A stretch of 64,000 nucleotides of DNA from UBA2166 sp964463965 (GTDB taxonomy: Bacteria > Nitrospirota > Nitrospiria > Nitrospirales > UBA2166). This document shows, one piece after another, positions 1 to 9,153 of the stretch. The notes beneath the pieces are model-generated. The model saw nothing but the letters and a program-made list of their open reading frames with translations, had not been told where the DNA came from and ran no database searches. Made by a program: the position numbers and the translations under genes. Where the stretch lies: NCBI GenBank assembly GCA_964463965.1, contig CAYXED010000005.1, positions 1 to 64,000 of the forward strand, given 5' to 3'. Positions within the stretch are counted from its first letter, which is position 1; each line of letters opens with the position of its first letter.

Positions 1-2408
1 TGAATATGCATCACCACTTCCATCAGTTTGACAACCAGGCCTCTGATGGTGTGATCAGTGGTATGTCTTATGAGCAGGCAGTTAGGCCGTATGACATGCT
101 TGAGAATAATCATGAGGGGCATGGGTTGCCGTTGCCGCAGAATGATCTCTTGGTAAAGCCTGCGAAGAAGGGAGATACGACTCTACATATCAAGGGTCTG
201 CCACATGCTGGTTTCCATCCAAACATTGAGCTTGGTGTTGGAATGGATCAGGTGGAGACCTTTGAAATTGTTCGTATCAAAAAAATTGACGGCAATGTAT
301 TGACCCTTGAGCAGTCTCTGAATCATGACCATGCTGCGAATGAAATTGTGAGTGTGGAGTTTGTCAGAGAGAGGCTCTACTCTGATGCACAGTATGGTGT
401 TGTGTATTGGCATGATCATGCATTTGGGGTGACCACCTGGCCGCATGGGGCAGTGGGGCAGATTGCAATTGAGCCTGTCAATTCAACCTACCATGATCCC
501 TTGACGGGAAAGCCTCTTCGCAGTGGTCCTATTGCGGATATTCATACGCGTGAACCTATTGGTATTGGTGCGAATGGAGATACTTTGACAGGTAGTTTTC
601 GTGAACTAGTGTTGGACATTTTTGATACTGTGCCGGGTACCGTTCAGCTTATCTATGATGGGAACCCAGAAAACTTTGATCCCAAAAAGCAGATTGCCGA
701 TTTGCAGACGATTACGTTTATGATGCCGGCCGATCTTCAGGACTCGCCTTTCCCTCATCTTAACGGGGGGACGCATACGACTGGGAGTGCTTTCAATATG
801 AAAGCAGAATCTCTTGCAACGCGATTGGAGATCAACAACGATGCGTCTCAGCTTTTCTCAACAAAGGTACATGGGGATCCAGATACGCCAATTCTTCGTG
901 CTTATGTGGGCGATCCCATTATGATTAGGGTTCTTGACCAGGCAATGAATGAAACACATACATGGAATCTTACTGGGCATTACTTTAGGCCTGAACAGCA
1001 CATGAAGGAGGCTCAGCCAGACAACACCCTGCACATTGGTATTGCAGAACGTTATAATCTTCTTGTTCCTGCTGCTGGAGGCCCGCAGCAGATGGCGGGT
1101 GATTATCTTCACTACAATGGACGTGTATCAAAACTTGGGGAAGGTTCCTGGGGTATGCTTCGCGTGCTTGATGAAGTTCAGTCAGATCTTCAAGTGTTGC
1201 CAGGATATGAGAATGTAAAAAAATCAGCGACGTCAGTGTGTCCGAGTGATGCTCCAAGCAAGCATTTCAATGTTGTCGCGATGGATTATGAGATGAGGCT
1301 TCACACGAAGGCTGAAGAAGTGATTACGGTTGATTTCGATAGAAAATTACGTACGGTACATCCTGAAGGGAAGGTTTACGTATTAGAAGGTGAGGCACAG
1401 CAAGTTGCCGCAGGGAGTCTCCGACCTCACCCCTTGGTTCTTCGTGTTAGCGTTGGTGATTGTCTTACTGTGACGCTTAAGAATCAGATGAAAAAAGAAA
1501 AAGCCGGGATGCATGTCGATTTGCTTGCGATGGATCCTCATGACTCCATGGGTGTTGTTGTCGGAAACAATAAAGGTGGCCAAGCTGTTGAGCCTGGAGG
1601 AGAGAGGACCTACACCTACTATGCGCATCCTGAGTTAGGAGTAAACTCAGCACTCATTCGTGACTGGGGTAACGTTTTGATTAATCCTCGGGATGGTCTC
1701 TACGGGGCTGTTGTAATCGCTCCTCGGGGATCAAAATTTCGCGATCCTGTTACTGGGGCAGATACCACGATGAAAAATGTATGGCAGACAGATGTGATTG
1801 TTGACAGATCATTGCCGGAAAATGTTGGTAAAAAGGATTATCGTGACGCTGTATTGATGTTTGTTGATGAGGATCAAATCATGGGAACGAGTTTTATGCC
1901 CTATCTTCAACAGACTGCTGGATTGACAATGGTCAATTATCGCCTTGCTCCTTATGCCTATCGACATGACTTAGGGTGCGATTCGTCTGATTTGTTCTAT
2001 TGTGAGGCCGCTGGATCAGATCCAGAAACACCTATTATTACTACCCATGCGGGAGATCAGGTTGTGGTTCACATTTTTGGCGCATCTAGCGAACAAAATG
2101 GAATTTTTTCGATCGAGGGACATGAATGGCCGCTTGAGCCATTTCGGGTCGGAGCCGATATGATGAGTTCCCATCAGTTCGGTGGGGCAGAGCGATCAAA
2201 TGTTTATCTCACGGCTGGTGGTCCTTTCGCTCTTCCAGGTGATTACGTGTGGATGAACAACAGGATGCCCTACATGGAAGCAGGACAATGGGGACTCTTA
2301 AGGGTATTGCCTAAGGGCGACAAGACTATTACTGCGCTTAACCGCGATGCAGTTGATAGCATGTTTGCTGGGCACCCTGAAGAGACCAAGCCGATCTCGT
2401 TTCCATGA
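1..2408 (+). CDS. Giant multicopper oxidase, C-terminal part (left end cut by window)
   Basis: The reading frame is already open at base 1 (frame beginning at base 3) and aligns without a break to residues 861 onward of the downstream giant oxidase, so the true start lies outside the window. Visible copper-ligand clusters are HHHFH near the left edge and WHDH at about base 408-419. These correspond to the first two His motifs of CotA-like multicopper oxidases (WYHDHA-type second motif). Further cupredoxin-like repeats follow, but their C-terminal copper motifs are degenerate (for example GDYLHYNGR and MEAGQWGLLRV replace HCHxxxHxxxxM). The type 1 copper motif must therefore be in the missing part. 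About 800 residues are visible. Likely role: periplasmic or secreted oxidation of a metal ion or other reductant coupled to O2 reduction; the substrate is unknown. It is a tandem paralogue of the next gene. Confidence 0.85.
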   Translation, partial: NMHHHFHQFDNQASDGVISGMSYEQAVRPYDMLENNHEGHGLPLPQNDLLVKPAKKGDTTLHIKGLPHAGFHPNIELGVGMDQVETFEIVRIKKIDGNVLTLEQSLNHDHAANEIVSVEFVRERLYSDAQYGVVYWHDHAFGVTTWPHGAVGQIAIEPVNSTYHDPLTGKPLRSGPIADIHTREPIGIGANGDTLTGSFRELVLDIFDTVPGTVQLIYDGNPENFDPKKQIADLQTITFMMPADLQDSPFPHLNGGTHTTGSAFNMKAESLATRLEINNDASQLFSTKVHGDPDTPILRAYVGDPIMIRVLDQAMNETHTWNLTGHYFRPEQHMKEAQPDNTLHIGIAERYNLLVPAAGGPQQMAGDYLHYNGRVSKLGEGSWGMLRVLDEVQSDLQVLPGYENVKKSATSVCPSDAPSKHFNVVAMDYEMRLHTKAEEVITVDFDRKLRTVHPEGKVYVLEGEAQQVAAGSLRPHPLVLRVSVGDCLTVTLKNQMKKEKAGMHVDLLAMDPHDSMGVVVGNNKGGQAVEPGGERTYTYYAHPELGVNSALIRDWGNVLINPRDGLYGAVVIAPRGSKFRDPVTGADTTMKNVWQTDVIVDRSLPENVGKKDYRDAVLMFVDEDQIMGTSFMPYLQQTAGLTMVNYRLAPYAYRHDLGCDSSDLFYCEAAGSDPETPIITTHAGDQVVVHIFGASSEQNGIFSIEGHEWPLEPFRVGADMMSSHQFGGAERSNVYLTAGGPFALPGDYVWMNNRMPYMEAGQWGLLRVLPKGDKTITALNRDAVDSMFAGHPEETKPISFP

Positions 2409-2520
2409 CGGAGGTTTTCTGTTGAGTAGTGGAAACAGGGTTTTTGCGTTCTGTATGAATTTTGTTAAATGAGTTACATTAATTGTTTCCCCAAGGGTCT
2501 ACTTTCAGGTATGATCTCGT

Positions 2521-2542
2521 CTTGCCCTTGCGGCAGGTTTTT
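2521..2542 (+). terminator. Candidate intrinsic terminator after the first oxidase
   Basis: CTTGCC (2521-2526) pairs with GGCAGG (2532-2537) over a 5-base loop, with one G-T wobble, and is followed directly by TTTTT. It lies about 110 bases downstream of the stop codon of the first oxidase. The stem is short, so strength is uncertain. Confidence 0.45.
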
Positions 2543-2580
2543 CTATGAGGTACCTTATTTGGCGGAATATTGAAATGTCT

Positions 2581-2610
2581 TTGATTGTAATTAGGAGTAA
2601 TAAATAGAAT
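2581..2610 (+). promoter_or_regulatory. Candidate sigma70 promoter of the giant oxidase
   Basis: TTGATT (2581-2586) lies 18 bases upstream of TAGAAT (2605-2610), which matches the -10 consensus at five of six positions. The predicted transcript start near 2617 would give a leader of about 115 bases before the ATG at 2732. This was called by eye only. Confidence 0.4.
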
Positions 2611-2731
2611 GTGCAGGTTCCGCGGTGCTTTTTTGCCTACGGATAAGAGGGGGGGAGTCTTGTTTTTTTCAGGGCCTTCTACTGCATGATTAACAACTTT
2701 ATCTTCCATATTGTTGCAAGGAGGTAGAAGT

Positions 2732-5700
2732 ATGTATAGGCAGGACACAGTAGGTAAAAGAGTGGGATGGTTTTCCATTCCGCTTTTTCTGGTTCTTACC
2801 GGAGCCATGATTTTTGCACCATCGGCAGTTGCTCAGGACTTGAGTGACTTTGATTATTCGGTTGTCCCGGCCGGTACCGGGGCATACAAAGCACAACAGC
2901 AAGGAGTATCTGAGGATCCAAATGGAGTTCCAGATTGGGTCAACCGGCTCCGTGGCCAAGTACTAATTGAGGAGACTCTGGAAGGCCGTAGCGGTCGAAC
3001 AGCGAAGATTGCTCGCATGCATCAGAAGATGATGGATCATGCAGCGATGGAGCGTAAGGGTGCTGTTCGTGATGTGAGTGGTCCGCGTACTTATTCGGAT
3101 ATGTTGCATCAGATGGGTTTGATGGGGAACGACATTGTTCTCGAAGCCGCAGATCAGGCAGTTTCGGACTCAATGAATAAGGGTGGTTCTTGTCCAGCTA
3201 ATGCGCCAAAGAGAGTTTTTGATATTAAGGCCATTGAAGTTGAAGTTACTTTGAACCAATGGCACATGTTCTATCCTGGCTATATGTTTGTGCTCGAAGA
3301 AGAGTTGGAACGAGTTCGCGCTGAGGAGGAACGGAATGCAGAGGCCCGTGAAGCAGGAAAAGATGCTAATGATCCTGGTGCTGTGACTAATGGCCTCCAG
3401 GGTGATGCTATTCAGCCTTTAGTCATCCGAGGCGTTCCCGGGGAATGCGTGATTTTTGGTGTTGAGAATATGCTTGATTCGCCAGTCAGTTTCCGAATTC
3501 ACGGTTCTAATATGGTCGTGAAGAAGACGGGAGATCCGGCCATTCTGACCAATCCAGATTCGATGATTGATGGTGAGGGTAGTCAGGTGTTTGAGTGGTA
3601 TTTGCGCCCTGATGAGCAGGAAGGTGGACACCAGCTGCAGAGTATGGGGCAGCGTGAACAGTCTTCGCTCGGCCTCGTTGGTGTATTCGTCGTTGAGCCT
3701 CCTGGAAGCACATTCCTCTCACCGTTTATGGATGAAGAGGGACAAGAGCTGACTAGTGGATGGGAAGCAATTATTGCGCATCCTGACAAGCCAGACTTTC
3801 GTGAATTTGTGTTGATTTATCATGAAGTTGGTGATGAGGCATTTCGTCCTTTGGATATCGAAGATGAAATGCTTCCGCAGCGTGATCCTTTGAGCGATGC
3901 GTATCGTCCAGCTTCACGTGCGTTAAACTTCCGAAGTGAGCCATTTGGTATTGCTCTGCTTCAGAAGCAGAAAGATCTCTTTCACTTCGAAGATGAGTCT
4001 GCTGCTTATAGTACTTACACATTTGGGGATGCTCCGACCACCGTATTCCGGTCATATTTGGGTGACCCAGCCAAGGTTCGGTTAGCCCATGGTGGTTCTG
4101 AGGTCTTTCATTCTCATCACCCACATGGTGGAACTATTCGTTGGTTGAGGCAGCCAACGGCTGGTGATCGTAGGATGTTTGCCGATGGTGTTGATGGGCC
4201 AATTAAGTTCCCAGTTATTCGAACCGCGTCAGATCGCGTTGATGTTCAGGTGATTGGGCCAACTGAAGTCTTTGACCTGGATGTGGAGTGTGGGTCTGGT
4301 TTGTGTCAGCAGCTCGCTGGGGACTTCTTGTATCATTGCCACGTTGCTCACCATTATGTCGCGGGGATGTGGGGCTATTGGCGCGTTTATAACACGCTTC
4401 AGAGCGGAAATTATCCGTTCGAGTCTACCGACATCATGAGGCCGATGGCTGAGTTACCTGATCGTAAGGGCTTGATGCCAACTCCTGTGACGTCGGATCA
4501 GCTCGTTGGTAAGACGATGAACTGGTACGGAAAGAAATTTGAGGTTACTAAGGATCAGACTGACTGGACGGCTAATCCAGTGAAGGTGTCCATTGCAGAT
4601 TGGGTTACTGCAATGGTTCCAACGCAAGGAGAGCGTACCGGGTATCCTGATGAGTTTAAGCAAGTTATGGCTCACGATCCGACAGTATTGCCATGGAAGT
4701 GGGATGGTTTGAAGGCTATGAACGAGCCAATGACAACCTTTGATTGGCCAAAATACAAACCAGCGGAAGGCAACAAGCATGATTGGAAGCCGATGCCGGG
4801 TAAGCGGCCACCAATGTTGTTTGAACCAAAAACTGGAAAGGTGGCATGGCCACTTTTACATCCGCATCTTGGGATGAGGCCGGTTTTTGCACACAATCAT
4901 AACCCTGCAGCGTGGCTTGAGCCATTCCATGTAGGGACGGATCCTAAGCCATTGACCTATGGTCGCGAACCAGGGGCAGATGCTGCTGCTGGTGTGCCTA
5001 ACACTAAGCCGGCAACACCGGGTGCACATGGACCGTGGAGTTTGTGCCCTCAAAACTCCGGCCGTACTCAGTTCACCATTAATTTTGTGAAACTTCCTAT
5101 CGAAGTGAGTCCAGCAAAAGGCAAGTCACCTGCGATCATTGACGAGAGTGGCTTGTTGTTTGTGCTTGCCGAAGAAGAGGCAAAGGTCAGAAAGACGCCT
5201 TCGATGCAAGTGCCGCTAGTTATGCGTGCCAATGTCTATGACTGTATTGACTTGTTGTTGAAGAGTAAATGGCCTGATGATATGGCCCAAAATCTCTTGG
5301 GCAGTAAGGTGAATATGCATCACCACTTCCATCAGTTTGACAACCAGTCTTCCGATGGGGTGATTAGTGGATTTTCTTACGAACAGGCGATGCGCCCGTT
5401 TGACATGCTTGAGAATAACCATAAAGGGCATGGTTTGCCGTTGCCACAGAATGATCTCTTGGTGAAACCAGTGAAGAAGGGAGATACCGTTCTACACATC
5501 AAGGGGCTACCACATGCTGGTTTCCATCCAAACATTGAGCTTGGTGTTGGAATGGATCAGGTGGAGACCTTTGAAGTTGTTCGTATCAAGAGCGTTGATG
5601 GAAACAAATTGACGTTGCAGCAGGGTGTGCAGCACTCCCATGCTGTGGATGAAATTGTGAGTGTAGAGTTTGTTCGTGAGCGGTTCTATGTAGACGTTGA

Positions 5701-7720
5701 CTATGGGACCGTGTATTGCCATGATCATGCGTTTGGGGTAACCACTTGGCCGCATGGGGCAACATGCCAGATTATAGCTGAGCCACCGAACTCGACCTAT
5801 CATAATCCTGCCACGGGTGAGATGATTCGAAGTGGACTTCTCGCAGATATTCGAACTCGTGAGATTATTGGGGTGTCGAGCGCTGGAGCGACTATCACAG
5901 GAAGCTTCAGGGAGCTTGTCATAAACTTCTTTGACACTGTGCCGTCAACAGCGCAGATTATCTATGACGGAAATCCAGAAGGGTTTGATCCGAAGAAGCA
6001 GATTGCTGACCTTCAGACAATTACCTTTGAGATGCCTGCAGATATGCCTGATTCACCGTTTCCTCGTTTGAATGGTGGGCAGCATACGACTGGAGGCGCG
6101 TTGAATATGAAAGCTGAACCGCTTACTAAGCGGCTTCTCAATGATCCAAATCCGTCAAATTTGTTCAGTAGTAAAATTCATGGAGATCCGCCAACGCCGA
6201 GCGTTCGTGCCTATCTTGGAGATCCCATTATGTTCCGAGAGATTGTTCAAGGTATGAATGAGACGCACACATGGATTTTAAATGGACATTATTTCCGTCC
6301 GGAGCAACACATGGTGGACTCACAGCCAGATAACACTCTGCATATTGGTATTGCAGAGCGGTATAACCTCCTTGTTCCTGCAGCAGGAGGACCGCAACAG
6401 ATGGCTGGAGATTATCTCCACTACAATGGCCGGTTGTCGAAGCTTGGCGAGGGCTCGTGGGGACTCGTGAGAGTCTTTGATGAGATACAGTCGGATCTTC
6501 AGGTCCTTCCTGGACGCGAAGAGATTCCGAAGTCGGCCAAGAGTGTCTGTCCTGCAGATGCTCCGGTTAAAACTTTTGATGTTGCAGCGATTGATTATGC
6601 GATGAATTTGAATCCTGCAGCGCCAGAAGTTATTACGGTCGATTTTGATCGAAAATTAACGATGACAAATCCAAACGGAAAGGCGTATGTGTTGAAGAGT
6701 GAGGTGCAGAAGGTTGCCGCAGGCAGCTTACGACCGCATCCTTTGACCCTTCGTGTGAACGTTGGGGATTGTTTGAAGATTAATTTGACGAACAACATGA
6801 AAAAAGAGAACGCGGGCATGCAGATTGACATGCTGGCTTACGATCCTCAGGATGGGGCCTTCCCTGTTGGAAATAATAAGGGTGGGGAAGTTGTCGCACC
6901 AGGAGGTAGCAAAACTTACACCTATTACGCACACCCAGAGCTCGGAGCCCAGAATTCAGGTTTAATCCGCGATTGGGGTAACATTTTGATTAATCCGCGT
7001 GATGGGTTGTATGGTGCTGTTTCTATTGGACCACGTGGATCAAAATATCGTGATCCAATCACTGGCGCTGATGTCTCCATGGCCAATGCATGGCAGGCTG
7101 ATGTGATCATCGATAAGAGCATCTCGGAAAACCATCAGTATGAGGATTATCGTGATGCAGTGTTGTTGTTCCAGGAAGAAGATCAAATCATGGGAACCGC
7201 GTTTATGCCATATCTGCAGCAGACGGCTGGCTTGGTGATGGTCAATTACCGGTTGGATCCGTATGCATATCGAATGGATCTTGGTTGCGATTCCATGAAC
7301 TTGTTCTTCTGTGCGGATGCTGGTAAAGATCCGGCAACACCTATTGTTACTGCACATGCAGGAGATAAGGTTATTCTGCATGTCTTTGGTGCCTCAATGG
7401 AGCAGAACCAAATGTTTACCATTGAGGGGCATGAGTGGCCGCTCGAGCCATTCCGTGCAGGGTCTGATATGCTTAGTACCATGCAGCTGGGCTCTGCCGA
7501 AAAGCAGGAAGTCCATATTACTGCGGGTGGCCCTGCTGGAATGACTGGTGATTTTATATACATGGATAGCCGTATGGTAGGCATGGAGGCTGGTCTTTGG
7601 GGGCTCCTTCGTGTTCTCCCTGAGGGTGACAAGGCATTGATGGCTTTGAATCCAACGGATAGGGATACCATGTTTGCAGAAGATGGAGCGCAGGCTAAAC
7701 CTGTGTCGCTCGAGAAGTAA
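2732..7720 (+). CDS. Giant secreted multicopper oxidase with permuted copper motifs (MofA-like size)
   Basis: The protein has 1662 residues from the ATG at 2732, chosen because AAGGAGG sits 7 bases upstream; an in-frame TTG at 2711 lies ahead of that site. The N-terminus (about residues 1-35, ending near AVAQ) is a signal peptide. Copper motifs in order are HSHHPHG (H460-H465), HCHVAHHYVAGM (H535, C536, H541, M546: a complete type 1/type 3 motif), HHHFH (H863-H867) and CHDH (H997, H999). All four His clusters of a trinuclear centre plus a type 1 site are present, but the pair that is normally C-terminal comes first. Later cupredoxin-like repeats lack ligands. Giant oxidases with this motif order include, as I recall, bacterial Mn(II)-oxidase candidates such as MofA. 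Mn(II) or Fe(II) oxidation is therefore plausible but unproven. A strong terminator follows at 7752. Confidence 0.88.
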   Translation: MYRQDTVGKRVGWFSIPLFLVLTGAMIFAPSAVAQDLSDFDYSVVPAGTGAYKAQQQGVSEDPNGVPDWVNRLRGQVLIEETLEGRSGRTAKIARMHQKMMDHAAMERKGAVRDVSGPRTYSDMLHQMGLMGNDIVLEAADQAVSDSMNKGGSCPANAPKRVFDIKAIEVEVTLNQWHMFYPGYMFVLEEELERVRAEEERNAEAREAGKDANDPGAVTNGLQGDAIQPLVIRGVPGECVIFGVENMLDSPVSFRIHGSNMVVKKTGDPAILTNPDSMIDGEGSQVFEWYLRPDEQEGGHQLQSMGQREQSSLGLVGVFVVEPPGSTFLSPFMDEEGQELTSGWEAIIAHPDKPDFREFVLIYHEVGDEAFRPLDIEDEMLPQRDPLSDAYRPASRALNFRSEPFGIALLQKQKDLFHFEDESAAYSTYTFGDAPTTVFRSYLGDPAKVRLAHGGSEVFHSHHPHGGTIRWLRQPTAGDRRMFADGVDGPIKFPVIRTASDRVDVQVIGPTEVFDLDVECGSGLCQQLAGDFLYHCHVAHHYVAGMWGYWRVYNTLQSGNYPFESTDIMRPMAELPDRKGLMPTPVTSDQLVGKTMNWYGKKFEVTKDQTDWTANPVKVSIADWVTAMVPTQGERTGYPDEFKQVMAHDPTVLPWKWDGLKAMNEPMTTFDWPKYKPAEGNKHDWKPMPGKRPPMLFEPKTGKVAWPLLHPHLGMRPVFAHNHNPAAWLEPFHVGTDPKPLTYGREPGADAAAGVPNTKPATPGAHGPWSLCPQNSGRTQFTINFVKLPIEVSPAKGKSPAIIDESGLLFVLAEEEAKVRKTPSMQVPLVMRANVYDCIDLLLKSKWPDDMAQNLLGSKVNMHHHFHQFDNQSSDGVISGFSYEQAMRPFDMLENNHKGHGLPLPQNDLLVKPVKKGDTVLHIKGLPHAGFHPNIELGVGMDQVETFEVVRIKSVDGNKLTLQQGVQHSHAVDEIVSVEFVRERFYVDVDYGTVYCHDHAFGVTTWPHGATCQIIAEPPNSTYHNPATGEMIRSGLLADIRTREIIGVSSAGATITGSFRELVINFFDTVPSTAQIIYDGNPEGFDPKKQIADLQTITFEMPADMPDSPFPRLNGGQHTTGGALNMKAEPLTKRLLNDPNPSNLFSSKIHGDPPTPSVRAYLGDPIMFREIVQGMNETHTWILNGHYFRPEQHMVDSQPDNTLHIGIAERYNLLVPAAGGPQQMAGDYLHYNGRLSKLGEGSWGLVRVFDEIQSDLQVLPGREEIPKSAKSVCPADAPVKTFDVAAIDYAMNLNPAAPEVITVDFDRKLTMTNPNGKAYVLKSEVQKVAAGSLRPHPLTLRVNVGDCLKINLTNNMKKENAGMQIDMLAYDPQDGAFPVGNNKGGEVVAPGGSKTYTYYAHPELGAQNSGLIRDWGNILINPRDGLYGAVSIGPRGSKYRDPITGADVSMANAWQADVIIDKSISENHQYEDYRDAVLLFQEEDQIMGTAFMPYLQQTAGLVMVNYRLDPYAYRMDLGCDSMNLFFCADAGKDPATPIVTAHAGDKVILHVFGASMEQNQMFTIEGHEWPLEPFRAGSDMLSTMQLGSAEKQEVHITAGGPAGMTGDFIYMDSRMVGMEAGLWGLLRVLPEGDKALMALNPTDRDTMFAEDGAQAKPVSLEK

Positions 7721-7751
7721 TCATCGTCACTCATTGATGATGCGTTCGTAA

Positions 7752-7794
7752 AACAAGGGGGGCTGTTGTGTTGGGCCCCCCTTGTTCTGTTTCC
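7752..7794 (+). terminator. Intrinsic terminator after the giant oxidase
   Basis: AACAAGGGGGG (7752-7762) pairs perfectly with CCCCCCTTGTT (7776-7786), an 11-bp stem with a 13-base loop, followed by a T-rich stretch. It is the strongest stem-loop noticed in the window and separates the oxidase from the His-rich gene. Confidence 0.8.
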
Positions 7795-7832
7795 TACATA
7801 CATTTGTGCGTTTTTGAGGGAGAAATTGGACA

Positions 7833-8576
7833 ATGAATGTGATGTGTAAATCTCCTCTCCAAGTTGCGGGTATCATGCTCTTCGTGTTTGCGATTTCGAC
7901 TCCTGTGATGGCAGCGAAGGATCCCGCGTTAAACGTGGAGGTGAAAAAAGCCCAAAAAATTCTCGAAGAAATGTCAACGGGGCATCAAAAATTGGTTCTT
8001 CACATGAATCGCGCACAGACTGTACCAGGAATTAAGAAAGCGCGTGCCGAAGGTGATAAAGCTCGCAAAGCTGGTATGAGTTTAGTCGCTACAGGCAAAA
8101 AAGTTATCGCTATCATTTCTGGCGTTCAAGCTTCAGATACTGCGAGTCGTAAACTACGTGGGCTGGGTGAAGAAACTATTTGTTTTGTAAAGTCATCAAT
8201 TCACAATGCGCATGAGGGGATGATTCATACGCATCATATTCATATGGTTTCTGGGCTTCGTGGAGGAACGGCGCACATTAAGGACGCAGTGAATCACGCT
8301 CGTGTGTCAGCGAGCATGGGAAGAAAGGCTGCGGGTTATTTATCCCAAATGCTTGATGAAAATGGAGATCCTGATACCGAACCATATGTTCATATGCCTA
8401 ATAAAATATGTGGTCTTGGTGAGCATGCGGCTTTTGATAAAGTCCAACTAGATACCCAAGGCACTGATCACTTTCGTATGGATTCTCATAGTCATTCCCA
8501 CGGGGAGCCAGGTCATGGTGGGCATGATAGTCATGGGGATCATGGTGGGCATGATGAGGGACACGCTCATAACTAG
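7833..8576 (+). CDS. Secreted His-rich protein, possible metal binding
   Basis: The product has 247 residues. Residues 1-27 form a signal peptide ending near VMAA; the ATG at 7833 is preceded by GAGGGAG. The central part is basic and helical-looking and has a His cluster (IHTHHIHM, around residue 130). The last 31 residues carry ten His spaced by Gly, Asp and Ser, typical of metal-binding tails. I do not recognise a named family. Its position directly downstream of two multicopper oxidases suggests a periplasmic metal-handling role (Cu, Mn, Ni or Zn), which is inference. A terminator lies between it and the oxidase, so it probably has its own promoter. Confidence 0.75.
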   Translation: MNVMCKSPLQVAGIMLFVFAISTPVMAAKDPALNVEVKKAQKILEEMSTGHQKLVLHMNRAQTVPGIKKARAEGDKARKAGMSLVATGKKVIAIISGVQASDTASRKLRGLGEETICFVKSSIHNAHEGMIHTHHIHMVSGLRGGTAHIKDAVNHARVSASMGRKAAGYLSQMLDENGDPDTEPYVHMPNKICGLGEHAAFDKVQLDTQGTDHFRMDSHSHSHGEPGHGGHDSHGDHGGHDEGHAHN

Positions 8577-8630
8577 AGATAAGTTAGATTGTTTTAGTTT
8601 AACTATTGCAATGAACTAGGAATATTTCTC

Positions 8631-9077
8631 ATGATACATGTTCGATTAAGTATAGTTATTGCCTTCTTGGTTAGCGTATTGTTGCTTGGATGGGTTGTTG
8701 TTGGGGTAGCCTGGGCAGCTGAAGGAACAATGATGACATGTCCTGGTGATATGGTTGATCAAGGTGGGTATTGTATTGATCGAGAACCTCAAGAACGGGC
8801 AAACTGGTACAAAGCTGCTGATGTATGTGAACAGCGGGGAGGACGGTTGTGTTCAAGTAATGAGTGGCTTGATGCGTGTGATGCGTTTCCTCACAACAAA
8901 ATTCTCCAGATGCCCAACAAAAAGTCTGAGTGGTTGGATAAATGGGTTTATGAAACATCAGATAAAGTGTTTGATGCAGTGGATAGGGGGTATTACCGGT
9001 GCCGGACGGGTAGTAGCCCTCGCCCAAGTGATTGGCCTCTCATCGGAAGACCGTTCCGCTGCTGCGTCGCGAAGTAA
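8631..9077 (+). CDS. Small secreted Cys-rich protein with FGE-like (C-type-lectin-like) fold
   Basis: The product has 148 residues, with an N-terminal hydrophobic signal or anchor (about residues 5-30). The mature part has the conserved core of the FGE-sulfatase fold (AADVCEQRGGRLCSSNEWL, compare the usual GKRLPTEAEWE) but is far shorter than the roughly 250 residues of formylglycine-generating enzymes. It contains eight Cys, including a C-terminal CC pair, suggesting disulfide bonding outside the cytoplasm. There are no catalytic residues to suggest sulfatase maturation. The next gene carries a close copy of this module. Function unknown; ligand binding or scaffolding near the multicopper oxidases is a guess. 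Confidence 0.75.
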   Translation: MIHVRLSIVIAFLVSVLLLGWVVVGVAWAAEGTMMTCPGDMVDQGGYCIDREPQERANWYKAADVCEQRGGRLCSSNEWLDACDAFPHNKILQMPNKKSEWLDKWVYETSDKVFDAVDRGYYRCRTGSSPRPSDWPLIGRPFRCCVAK

Positions 9078-9153
9078 AAATTATTTCCTAGTTTACGACC
9101 GCACTGTTTTATTGGTAAGTGATAAGGAGAGTGCGGGCCCTGTTGCTCACTCC

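Larger units (their letters stand above)
2409..2731. other. Intergenic gap between the two oxidase genes
   Basis: This gap of about 320 bases holds no convincing coding frame. It contains a stem-loop followed by five T (2521-2542), a sigma70-like promoter (2581-2610) and the ribosome binding site AAGGAGG (2718-2724) of the downstream oxidase. The two paralogous oxidases therefore look like separately transcribed genes. Confidence 0.6.

Noticed and set aside
7246..7833. Long minus-strand frame of 195 codons opposite the end of the giant oxidase
   Set aside because: It lies antisense to a clearly coding, motif-rich frame, spans a terminator, and has no recognisable domain. It is a shadow of codon bias on the other strand.
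8746..9153. Extended N-terminus for the second Cys-rich FGE-like protein
   Set aside because: The frame is open upstream but overlaps the preceding gene in another frame and yields no signal-peptide-like start. The hydrophobic segment after GTG 9154 makes a later start more likely.
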